64,000 nt of DNA from Ornithodoros turicata (lineage: Eukaryota > Arthropoda > Arachnida > Ixodida > Argasidae), in NCBI RefSeq assembly GCF_037126465.1, contig NC_088203.1:102362668-102426667 (forward strand), written 5' to 3'. Numbering within the stretch: position 1 is the stretch's first letter; every line of letters starts with the position of its first letter. The position numbers and the translations under genes were made by a program. Below the pieces are notes generated by a model. The model was not told the origin of the DNA. It saw only the letters and a program-made list of their open reading frames with translations, and ran no database searches. Positions 25,918 to 38,500 of this stretch are shown here, piece after piece.

Positions 25918-28900
25918 TCAAACCATGATGGCCTCCTCGTCCGCGTCTGACGGCTTGCGGTGATAGAGGGACACCACAGTCGTGTCATTAGACTCCGAGA
26001 GGCCTGGACCGGCGTCGGGAGGCGAAAACCGGGGCTGTAGCCTCCTCAGGGGAATGCTCACTCGAGATTTGGGGTGGTGTCGCGCGTCAGTCTGAGTTGC
26101 CGCAGCTGCAAGGAGGGCAAAAGCTTTGCATAAGTCAAGAGGCAAAGTAACGAGAGTGTGTCCGAATGGAAATGTAATGTGATGCAACGGAATGCAGAAA
26201 TGTACTGGAAATAACGTCACAATGCCCCAGGTAGATGTAGTAGTAATTCCAGAATGTTACCACATCATTTATTATTCATTATCCAATCATTATTCAATTT
26301 GTAATCCATTCAATGTGTTATACGATGAGACAACTATGGTAAAGTGCCGTTGGTCCGTAACACTGCACACCAGGGGGTTTTCTCGCAACTGTTTGCATGT
26401 GCGAAAAGAACTTCCTCCACAAGTTGCTGGCATACTCAGCTGGGTTTGAACGTGACTTCGAAAGCGTGAAGCAGCGCAAGGCAGTGACGCCAGTGCTTGA
26501 TGGAGATGCTCAAAGTGGACACATTACCAACCTGCCTACTGAGCATATTACCATATTATGGTGAGTCAAGATTCTGTCACTCACAGCGTTGTCTTTCCAA
26601 AAAAGCTGCCAAGAGTAAGTGGCTAATTGCTCCCTCGGTACGAGGCGAGTCATATTGCTGCTGATCAAATCAATCCTATCGCCCCATACTGGCAAAGTGA
26701 TCGTAGCATTATTTATTTTTCAGTCTTTCAATAACGAAGTGCACACATAGTGTTGTTCATTCCTAACACCAGGTGGCAATACGCAACATATATCAGCAAG
26801 CGGGAAGTGCCACCTGCCACTGTATTCGGACACACCCTATGTACTCTATTTCCACTGCAGAGATACGTTCCAACCATCACCACAAGCTGAAGAAAGTAAA
26901 GTTGCAAAAGGAGGAGGGAAGAAAAGTGAGAGCCCGCAAAACACCAAGGAAACTCACTGTGAGAGTTCCAAGTTCAGTAAGGGTAGGTGTAAAGACGGCG
27001 TCGTAGGCCCAACGAGCATTTAAGTTTCTCATAGCACCTTTGACCTGAGAACAGCACATTGTTAATACCCAAGAGATCCCATTGCAATTGTAAAGTGAAA
27101 CTAGGCCCCAGGCAGGCAGATATGACGGACAGGCGTGTTAATTAAAAGACGCAGGCAAGAAGTGACGAACAGAAGTCGACTATCCTCGCGTTTGTTGACC
27201 TGGAGCGCCGGCTAATAGGAGGACGCGAAGGTCAGCCATCGCGTCCTCCAATTGGACCGCTTCTAGGAGGCGGAGCCTCCCTCGCTCTTGGTCAACAAAT
27301 GCAACGATAGTCCACAAAGCCACGATAATGGCGCTGTGGAGCACGCCATGAATGAATTGAGGTCTGTCATTCGTTCCACTTTCATGCAGCCGCTAAGCCT
27401 AGCTAGGAGCCAACATTTTTTTTATTCTGAGTATTCGAGAGCACCGTTATCGGGACGTCTAGCTGCACCATCAAGCGGTACTTTATTTAAACTTTCGTTT
27501 AAGCTTCTTTTGAAGCCCAGAAAACCGAACTACTTAGGATGTACTTGATTGCGAATAACTTGGATCTTTGAAAGTGCTCTACAACCTCTAAGATTGTTAT
27601 TTAGAGAAATACTTTTAAAAAATTCTTAATTAATCTCGATCAATAAATTAATTAGAGGCAACATAAAAATCACTCATTTGAACAAGAGGACCACCATTCA
27701 TATGCCGCTGGTTTCGCTCATGAACAGCGCAGAATGAGCATGCTCATGAACAGAAGGTGTTTTAGCACCTTGTTCAGTTCAGGTGGGACATCCTGTGTAA
27801 GGCTGGCCATTGTAAAACTGCTCTCTAGCAGAGCTTAGTCAGCCAGTGAGTGGAGTGCAACAATTTTAGGTAAGGACAAAATACAATTCAAGCTGCCTAA
27901 CACTGTCACACATCTAAATGAGGCCACCACCCAGCTGTTACAAACAGCAGAAGCAAGAGCACCATGTGGTACGTACAACTCCTCGCAGCCACCTACCTGC
28001 TGTGTCATCGCACGGCCGAATGTCATCCAGGCTACCCGCAGTGCTGTCCATGTCTGTGCTTAGGAGGTCGTCGTCAGAACCACTGTAGCCTAACTGCAGT
28101 GTTGGAAGTACTGTCGTCAACAGTGCCCTGAAAAGTAGACACCGGCATGCCTCAAATACACGACTACAGAAAAAAATTCACATTAGTGGCACAAAACACA
28201 AGCTGTTGATATCTGTAAAATGTAACTAAGTTGCAGTAGTAGTATTTTTGCATACGACACAGGACATTCTCTTTCGATTCTCAAGAAGCAGCTACAAAGT
28301 AACACAGTTGCTTTAGACTGTAGCTGTTACTAGTTATAATGTTTAAAATGTTACTGTAAACCAGTTACTATTTTCATAAAGTAGCTGTAGCCTTTAAAAA
28401 GCAACTCTGTTGCTTTTTAAAGGCCCAACCGCATGATGCGCACCATGTTTTGGGAGGTTTTGGGGGGTTGGAAGATTGTGTTGGTTGCGTTTGGCAGAAG
28501 ATCGTTACAAATGTTCAAAACGCAATCCTTGTGTGAGCGGCATTCAACAAGTGAAACACAAGGGGAAGCTGTGGAAATTATGGTGAAAATGTCAATTGCA
28601 ATAGTGCATTCGGACGACATTCACAATGTAGTGATGGTTGAGGTCAAGAAACACGGAGGGACAAACACAACACAAACCTCACAGCGCCCAGTTGCATACT
28701 TCAACTGACTAAAACTTGGCTCCAAACCGAATATGTCTAGAACACAGCTCAAACTTAGCCTGCCCTGTAACGGAAGCACACCGACTCCACACTGACGTGT
28801 CTCTACTCACTTCTCCTTTTGCAGGTTCTCAATCTGCTGGGTGAGAATCGCCTCTTCGTCGTCGTCTTCCCTCCCAATCGTGGAGACCACCTGGTTCCCA

Positions 28901-28923
28901 TTGGTTTCCTGCACATGTGGAAG
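25918..28923 (-). CDS. MYO9: Myosin IX exons 36-38: C-terminal coiled segment and end
   Basis: Exons 28811-28923, 27997-28127 and 25918-26105. Exon 36 has [13 protein letters not shown], nearly the same as the coiled segment after the RhoGAP domain in vertebrate MYO9A. Exon 37 is Asp/Ser-rich ([20 protein letters not shown]). Exon 38 supplies the final 62 residues and ends EEAIMV before TGA (25918-25920). The phase-1 end of exon 37 fits only the acceptor at 26105, so a well-spliced-looking 87-nt candidate between them (26958-27044, phase 0) is left out. Confidence 0.87.
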
Positions 28924-31900
28924 CTGAGGCAAGGAGCACAAGCGTTATTTATTCCAGCACGAGCCAAATTCAGAGGACACACAGCCATTAGATTGTGATT
29001 AACACTTACCCGTGACGATCGCAGTGAGCTCAGGCGAGTGACAACAGTGTTGACAGCGGAGTCAAGTGTGTCAATGTCTGCCAGAGTTGTCTGCACTTTA
29101 TGAAGCTGTTCCTGAATTATGCATTTCACACATCTGAAATGGAATTGGGTCATTGTAAGCTGGAACTTATCCAACTTTTCATGGAGCAGCATTTTCATAA
29201 TCCTTCTTCAATGCTTGCTGCATTTTTCACACTTCATGGAAAGGGCCCTGTGCTTTAGGGTGAAACCTGTTTTTACCCCGCAATTTGCATCATTGTCACT
29301 TCGGGCAAAACCCCAAAACTAATTTGGCAAAGTGCAAATTCAGCCTCCAAGACTGGCACTAGAGGACACTTATGTTCCACATCTGATGTTCATGTAAAAC
29401 GCGAGAAGCATTTTTTTTTCCACCCGAAAATCTGCTTTTCCGCCTGATATTCCCAATTTTACCGTTTTACTGCCCCTGAAATAACACCAGATTTTTACCC
29501 CCCTCTCCTTTCCAACAAACATAACACCCGAAAACACCGGGCCCTATTTATGGAACCCTCACATAACTATCCGAATAGCAGAGCTTTTCGGATAGTTACG
29601 TAAGGGTTCTTCAGAACAACAGCCCTGCCATTTGCATTGATGATTTGGTTGTCTACCAAACAATTTAGACATGTCCCACGTTTTAAGATAGACTGAAGTC
29701 ACGTTATTGACGCTACGCGTGACAGACCAAAGTAGAGACAAGCAAAGTTTCTGCGTACATGGTCTGCTTGGTAACGCAGTCCAAGGTGTCCTGTGCCTGA
29801 AGCTGCTTGTTTGTACGTAGAATGCAAGGAGCAAACACTATGGCCAGGGATTCTGGAGACATACGATTGAATTCCTGGTGCTGTGCCACCCTACGATAGA
29901 AAATAGCACAGAGCAACACATGATGGTACTATTTTTTCTCCGCATGTCTTAAAGCGACTTTATAAGTGTTACAACCTGGCAAGGTGGAACATGAGCCTCT
30001 CAAATAGGTCGTAGTGAGCCGGTGGAAGCTTCTTCGTCTCCAAAAATATTGCTTGAACCTGTTCTTCGGGGTCTTGAAAGTCTGTCATAAGGACAACAAA
30101 ACAAAATGAACAAATTTGTTTATTTATTTACCCTCAGGGCCGTGAGGCAATACAGAGGGGAGTGGTTAACATTTGATAATAGGATATTAATATAAGCAGC
30201 ATACAAAAATATTTACAAATTAAGTCCACATCAACAAATTGCAATCAATCATAGAGCCTGAAGTTTTCGGAAAATATATTTTTCTAAATTCAGGGGGTAA
30301 AAATCGGGTAAATGAACATGTGCACTAAATTCATGCGAATTCGGGTGAAAAAAAGTTCTATTATGCTAAAATCGGGGAGAAATCGGGCTCAGTTATTCAA
30401 ACTAACTGCAGCGGTTTGGTACAAAACGGTGATGTAACTGCATGTTTCTGCCAAACAAGTAAGTTGGTGCATTCCTACAGACATCCCAGAGAGGGCAATT
30501 TGCCTGGTAAAAATCGGGTTTCACCCTAAAGAGGCAACCTTCAATTCGGGGAGGAATCAGGTAAAACCCTAAAACTTCAGGTTCTATCAATCAATCAAAG
30601 AAAACACAGCACAAACTACTCTGCTCTTACTTGTAGCCAGAAGGATGCTATCATAAAGCTCAGATGTCATGAGAGGCTCCGGCATCTCGCGGAAGAAGGC
30701 CTTCAGCGTGGCAGTGAGCACGTGAACGGGGTACTGGTCCAAAACCACACCCTCTGGGTCTGGAAGATCACTTTCTGTGGCTTCATTTTGCATTAACGCA
30801 GCGATGTGCAGACAGAAAGAGAATATACAAGAGGTTTAAGAGCCTTACTTTCGTCAATTTCTTGCTTCAGCTGCGCCACCTTAGAGGTGATGCCCGATTT
30901 ACGGTAAATGCCTTCCGTGTAAAGGCCCTTTAGTTCGATGGCCGTTATCAGCCGCTCCACTATCGGAGGTATCCGCACTTCTTCCGTCACCAGGCGGTCC
31001 AATATGACTCCGAATACTTTGCGACCCTGTTCCAGGAGTGTCGTGTCAGCTTACATCAGAGTTTTTTTTAGAGGTAACGCAAGCTCAAAATGGCTAAGAT
31101 GAAAGATGAAAGTCACTGAAAAGGTTAGCCAGCTGTAGGGATCGAACCCACATCTTCTGGATTGCCGGTCCAGGGCTCTACCAATTGAGCTAAGCTAACA
31201 CGCCTCTCCAGCGACTTTCGGGGTGCGTCATCTGAAGGGACGACAAACCAGCCACTCACTCTCACTCACCCTCCTTTCACTCTTACATTTTTGCTCACTC
31301 ATACACACATTCATACGACGGAAATCGACGCAAGCGGCACCTGATGAACAAGAGATAAACTGATGTTCTGAGGCTGGAACAACAAAGAAGGGACAAAGAA
31401 GGCAATCCAGAAGATGTGGGTTCGATCCCTACAGCTGGCTAACCTTTTCAGTGACTTTCATCTTTCATCGTTGATATCTTAGGCAATTTGAGGCTTGTTT
31501 GTATCTGTCCCTTCTTTGTTGTTCCAGCCTCAGAACATCAGTTTATCTCTTGTTCAAAATGGCTTTTGCTTTGTGCAAAACAAATTATGTCTCATTACCT
31601 GTTGGACACAGACATCTTTGCATGACAAGGTAACCTTCTGGTAGCACTTCTTGTGGCATGTTAGCTTGCATCCTGGAAAACAGTACATAGCATTGGGAAT
31701 TACTCTTACTGAATTACTGTTAAGTGTTAACCTTGCGACAACAACTTCTAAAACAGCTACCTTGACACACAAGTCCCTTCTCAGTGAGCCACATTGAGCT
31801 GCTGCATATTTCGCAGGATGTTGGAATGTTGATTACCATGCTGGCAAAGATGTGGCCACAGTGTTCCTACAAACATGCCGGTTGATTAATTGATCGTGCA

Positions 31901-34900
31901 CACATTATAAACATTGAATGTTTCAGTATAAATCTGCACTGCAGTCATCAAACTGCCCATAAAAAAAGAGAGATTGAAAAGCTGAAGAAAATAGCGTGTC
32001 AAGGTTGCTCACCACTATTTGGTTGACTTTCTTTTTCCGCTTCCGTTTCTTGTTCTGGCAGCGAGGTAAAACAGAGGCGCATATTGAGTGAGGAGCGGTA
32101 CATTACAGATACAGTGAATACTGTGCGAAAGTTTTCCCAATGTACCAAATGTCTGATGCACAAAAATTATGTTCAGTAAACATGTCATTTTCTCCTAAAT
32201 GATTCAGAATAATAAGCTACAGAAAGCTACAGAACTATCGGGCATTGTTTATCTTTTCTTTTTTTTCCCTCAAACTTGATATTGTTGCCAGATCTAAAAA
32301 TGGCTAAGATGTCGTTCAGTTAAGCAACATAACAAATCAATGTGATAAAATTTCACATGGCGGCTTCCTTGATATTTTTTACCCACTGAAAAATAGGTAT
32401 ATTTTTGTACTTTTAGCCAACACGAAAATATATCCATCTGGTAGCCACGAACCAGCGAAACATACTTTGGAACAAGTTAATACACAAACACAAGCAAACA
32501 AGGTGGAACGCTACTGTTAGATGTTTCTTGTAGAATTCTACGCAACACTGAAAATTCCACAAATGATCACGGATTACACAATTTTGTTTAGAATCAGGAC
32601 GGTATTTAAGAAAAAAACAAGCAGCAGAAAACAACAATTACCTTCCCCTTGGGCTTGTTCTCACTCCTGTAAATATTCCTAAATTCATCGAGAAAACCGC
32701 GGAACGCATTCACGGCCATCGTGACCGGGAACGACTCTGCTCCTCCCGGCGTCCCTTCCTGCGCAATCACAGACTCCAGCACTTGCACAAAGTGGTCCGT
32801 CAGATCCCGATACTGAAGGCACAACGTTCCGTCCTGAGACGCGGCCGAGTACGTGCTGATCAGGTTCGACTTGAACTTCTTCAGCGCCTTGCGGAACACC
32901 ACGTCCACCTTCGACGCCCTCTTCTTCCCCGTCTCGCCGAGTCGTCCCGCCTTCTTGACGAGAAACGTGTCCAGATTCCGTAACTCCGACACGTCCGTGA
33001 TGAGAATGTCGCCGGGATCCCGGAACTCAGCCGTACGGGTCACATTCCACGTGCCCGTGCCGGCTCCCCCGCTGTTGTTCTGCTGCTGCTGCTGCGGAGG
33101 CATTCCGCCGACCCTCGATTGCTGTTCCAGCGGAGGTCTGCACGCAAACTTCTCGGCAAGGTGCGAACATTTTGCGTGAACGTGCGTCTTGCACCGTGTG
33201 CATTTTTGGCAAGCCTGGAACGGCGTCAGGCCACGTTCGCACACAGCACATACTTCGCCCTTGGAGCGCACGTTGGTGTTCTTCAATAAATGTGCGCTAC
33301 GTTTCGCCGATTCGGGCATCGGTTCCGAGCAGGGCAAGTCACGTGGCCCGACGGCGTCTTCCCCGCCCGATTCGTCCGTGTCTTCCCTGCTCTTCTCTTT
33401 CTTGCTGCCCATGAACGTCTTGAAGTGTTTGCGAGCCTTATGGAGCGCTCCTTCCTTGTGGGCGTTTTCTTCCGCGTAGTTGTTCCCCGAGGGTACCTGT
33501 GTTTTGGGGAAAATTGCTACGGCATAAGTGGGGACCGAATGACTTTAAAAAAACTAACCCTCTTCTTCTGATGCTCTGGGCCCTGCTTGACGTACACGTT
33601 GTCCGGTTGCGCAATCTCGGACAGACACTTTCTTATTGGCATCTGCGAACCAGAGAAGCAGATTTAGGCGATCGGAACTACGAAAAACACGAGAGTGAGG
33701 GAGAAGGAAGGAAAGAAGGAAGGATCACCTTTGATGGTTCCCTGCTTCTTATCTGGAGGTTGCTCGCTTCGCTTGTGCTCAACCTGTTAAAAAGTGCGGT
33801 GCAACGTCAGCACTATTCAATTCCTCATATTTGTGGAACGTGAAGCATGATCCAAAGTGAGCTCACATGTGAATCAGAGCAGTCTTGTCCCTAAAGGTTG
33901 ACTCTTCCCTGGCTAAGGGAGCCCTTGGAACGGGTGAAACTGGGGGCGACGCTGTTCCCGTGCTCCCTTCAAAGACGGGGTTGTCGTTTTCCGAGTCGTC
34001 GTTTACGCCGCTATTCCTGGGGACAGAGTGCACATTTTACTACCACCAACATAACTGCTTGTTCCACTTGTTAATTTTTGTACTACCGCATAAAGCACAC
34101 CGTACGTCAAGGTTTGTTCCAAAAAAAATTGGGCATAAAAAACTGTCCTCGTTTTATGAGGAGATTATAAGCTGATATAAGGATGTATATCGGGGGGTAT
34201 CCATCTAGCAACGCGTACTTAGTTGTGGTATCAGCACGGCAACCCCTCTGTCTTCAGAAGTTGTGAAATGGCACTTTCGATTCTATAACCTTAAATTTAA
34301 AACTATAAATTGAAAAATTTTTATTTTAAATCTTATTCATGCACACTAGAACTACATAGAAGGAATGGATGTCTCAAGATAACCCGAAGACGCAAAGCGG
34401 CAGTATTCGACGGTTGCTGCTCTAAACTGTGTGGGGTGTCTACGTGGAATGCACTTCCTGGTGGGGTAGGAAGGATTGCATGGGGGAGGAGGATTTCCCC
34501 CTCGTTTCCCTCTCCCAAACGCACTACCAAAGTTACGATTTCGAGGGGGCGGGGGGGAGTTTATAGAAACCAATATTAGGAACACAAGCATTTCGCACAA
34601 GTGGAGGATAACGAAGTTTGTTGGTGCAGCACGTGCGTAAAGCAGCTGCAAAGCGGCGAGCTAAAAGATGTTCCTTAAGATCGGGATCCTAGCATGATTT
34701 TCGTGCAAGCTAGCCCAGACCTTAAATAATATTTAGAGCCTGAAGCTTTCCGGAAATATTTTTTTCTAAATTCGTGGAGTAAAAATCTGGTAAATAAACA
34801 TTTGCGCTAAATTCATGCAAATTCTGGTGGACAAACTTCCAGTACGCTAAATTCGGGGGGAAATAGGATTCAGTTATACTCAAACTCACTAAACCGGTTC

Positions 34901-35542
34901 GGTACAAACGGTGATGTAACTGCGTTTGCTGCCGAACAAGTTCGTGTGCATTCCTATAAACGTCGCAGTGAGGGCAATTTACCGGGTAAAAATCAGGTTT
35001 CACCCTAAAGAGGGCAACCTTCAATTCGGGGTGCAAATTAGGGGAAGGATCGGGTCAAACCCTAAAACTTCAGGCTCTAATAATATTCGAGCAATCCTGA
35101 AAGTTTAAAATTTTGCTGCAGGAGGCATATCCTGCGGGACTTACTCCTCAGAGTCAATGGACCGCTGCGTCTTCAACTCTCGTGACGAAAGCCTTCCGTT
35201 CGACAGACGGCTGCCGCTGCCCCGGGACCTTGACGTGCGGAATTTTTCTACCGATTCTTCCCGCTGCTGCATCTTTATTCTGTTCGTAGACTCAGTATGT
35301 CAGTATGGCGGAAAGCAAACATTAACGCCAAGTTAGGAAGGGCAGTGAGGACTGTACCTGTTCCGTACGAGGTAGCCTCGGCAGGCACCCTGGAAAGGTA
35401 CGACCCTGTGCCGCAGCTGAACAAACCAGCGCGAGTTGAGGTAGCTTCTCCACGCTCGCTGAATGACGGTGGCAGCTTCGTGTTGCATCTTCTGCTGTGC
35501 CAGCTGGCGTCGGAGAAGGTGGCCTCTGGAGTAAGCCTGAAA

Positions 35543-35589
<47 letters not shown>

Positions 35590-38500
35590 AGTTTGAAATT
35601 TACGGGTGCAAGAATAGCAAATGTCAAGCTGCGCCAGATGATTTTGCTAGGCGTAAGCCTGACGATGCAAAAAGTTCCTTGAAACTTCACTTAAAAAAAG
35701 AAAACGCCCTTATTTAAGCCCTTCGGATTAACTGCTGCTGCTATCACAGAATAAATTAATAAATTAATTAATTAAGGCGCACCTGTAGTCGTATGACTGT
35801 GCTCCTGAGCTGAAGAAACTTCCTCCGCAAGAACCACACCCTGATGTAGCGCTGGACTGTGATGATTCTGCGAAGGATTTCCAGGTGCAAGTTCTCGTCC
35901 AGTTTCAGCTTTTCGCTCTCCCTCAGGAACACCTGTGAGGCAAGCGACACTCCAACTGTAAGTGCAACCTCACCACTACTTTGAGTTTCGCAAGGGTCAG
36001 GGAGTTACAATCTTACTGTGAAAAACTAACGAGAGAATGAGCGAAGGATGAGCAAAGGATAGTTTGAGGACGTGCAAAGGGAGGCGAGAACGAGGCAGCG
36101 GTAAAACATTTGAACCAACCAACCTCGAAATGGAGATCAAATCGAGCGAAAATCGTTGAAAAATTAGGCATTGGGGCAATACTAGAAAGGACAGCACAAA
36201 CAAATGAGCCTTATGAGCACTTGTGGGGGGGCTCATCTAGGCTAGGAAGATGAAGTTGTTTAATTGCAAAGATACAAGAAAAACATGAGTAGTTATCGAT
36301 ATATTTGCCATGTTGAAAAGCTTTGATAGCTGCTGGTAAGCAAAGTTCAGGGGGGATCTCCACAGGGCAGAAACGCACTCTTATATCAAACAGGCTAGTG
36401 TCGTGTACGCTAGCTTCTTTCAGATACTGCGAAGCACTTTGATGTCATGGTCAGCTCAAAAGAAAATAATGCATCCGACTGAACACTCCAGTTAAGCGTA
36501 CAAAGGTTTTGAAGGAAGTAATGGAGAGGGACCTTGTCAAATGCTTTATGAAAATCTAGGTAACAATAAAGAATGCAAGGTAAGTGATCGTTACCTTCGT
36601 CTTTCCCATCTGATAGTTGTTGCGATCCAGATTCATTCGGAGGAGGAAATCTCTGATGTCGTTTCGTGAGCTCAGGAGGCCTCGTGGCAGTAGAACGCGG
36701 TACCTCTGAATAAATTCCTGAAAAAAAAACGGTTGTAATGCGACAGCCATCAGATGACGCACTTTAATGGGATAATCTGAAAGCAAAAGTACCTCAGAAG
36801 GCAGGCGAACACTGTAGCCAGCCTGTCGTATCCTAACCGTTTCGAGCATCCCGGTGTACCTCAATTGTTGCAGTATAACTGTTTCATCAAACATGCATGG
36901 CACCTTGAAAGACAACATGTCAGGATGAAGACTTGTGGTGACGAAAATCAACCTCTTGGCTGCTTATCAACAGCTTGGAGATAGGTTAATAACTTGTTAT
37001 ACATGAAACCCCTAGCTTTCCGCTGTGGAAAATTTACTCTTCACTGAAGTGGAATCTACAAATCTGCGGGATTCCGCGGGCAAGAGAAAACAAGCAATAA
37101 AAAATGTGCAGCATTCTTCCAAGCTTGCATGCCGATTCATGTCAAACACTTTTCCAGCCTTTTGTAACTCTTCAGTGCATAAAGAAAACTCGACTCAACT
37201 CCGTCAAACTCCCTCCAGGCGGTGCTGTCGTTACATTTCCTTCGTCGCGGCACATTCAGCCATGTAAGTGCCACTGTTATCAGCAGTGCCAGGCACTGCA
37301 GTTGTAACTGATCAGGTTTAACCTGCCAAAATGTCTCAGATTGACTGAAATCCTTACATAATTCTATAAGCTATAGATACAGCCTGAAGTTTTCGAGAAA
37401 TTTTTTTCTTCTAAATTCGGCGGGGGGGGGGGGGGGGGGTAAAAATCAGGTAATAAACATGAACTCTAAATTCATTCAAATTCAGGTGGAAAAACTTCGG
37501 GTTCGGGTTCAGTTACTCAAACTAACTGTACTGAGAGAACTGATGTTCTGAGGCTGGAACAACATAGAAAGGACAAACACATACATAGGTTTAACTGTAC
37601 TGGTTTGCTACAAACGGTGATGTAACCTGCATTTGCTGCCAAACAAGTTACTGTGCATTCCTGCAGATATCTCTGTGAGGGCAACTTACCGGGTAGAAAT
37701 CAGGTTTCACCCTAAAGAGGCAAACTTCAATTCGGGGTGAAAATTTGGGGAAGAATCGGGTTAAACCCTAAAACTTCAGGCTCTAGCAATAAAATATTCC
37801 ACGATTCTGGGGAAAACAGCAGGTTCCGCAGGACACGGCACGTTCCGCGAAATTTTGCGGAAAGCTAGGGGCTCTAGTTATACATAGGGCCTGACTTTTT
37901 AGGGTTAAACCCGTATCCGCCCGATATTTACCCCCCCTGAACGAAATCTGTAAAATTCTGGTTTAACCCGAATCTACCCGAAAACATCCCGGTCGCGTGG
38001 CAAAGTGTGCATTAAAATAAAGTTTGATAACATTGCTAAACATTAGTTTCATGTTAAGACAAATTTTTATTAAACAAAAAAAAATCACCCGAATTCCTGA
38101 CGACAGAATATGCCGTAACGGGATTTAACCCGAATACACCCGAATTTTCGAATGAAAAATGTCACCCGATATTTACCCCCCGAATTTGGCCAAAAATTAA
38201 AACCCGAAAAAGTCAGGCCCTACTTATACATAGGGCCTGACTTTTTCGGGTTTTATTTTTGGCCAAATTCGGGGGGTAAATATCGGGTGATATTTTTCAT
38301 TCGAAAATTCGGGTGTATTCGGGTTAAATCCCGTTACGGCATATTCTGTCGTCAGGAATTCGGGTGATTTTTTTTTGTTTAATAAAAATTTGTCTTAACA
38401 TGGAACTAATGTTTAGCAATGTTATCAAACTTTATTTTAATGCACGCTTACAAGCGTGCCACGCGACCCGGATGTTTTCGGGTAGATTCGGGTTAAACCC

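Noticed and set aside
26958..27044. 87-nt candidate myosin exon (minus) with good acceptor and donor
   Set aside because: It is open only in phase 0, but exon 37 ends in phase 1 and joins exactly to 26105 with matching phase. Including it would break the frame. A cassette exon of another transcript remains possible.
31128..31199. Functional tRNA gene
   Set aside because: Cloverleaf folds, but U33 is C, no oligo-T terminator follows, and a second truncated copy shows it is a SINE head.
33738..33783. Alternative frame of myosin exon 25 ([14 protein letters not shown])
   Set aside because: Looks more protein-like, but the preceding exon can only end in phase 2 and the following exons need phase 0, so the reported frame is the consistent one.
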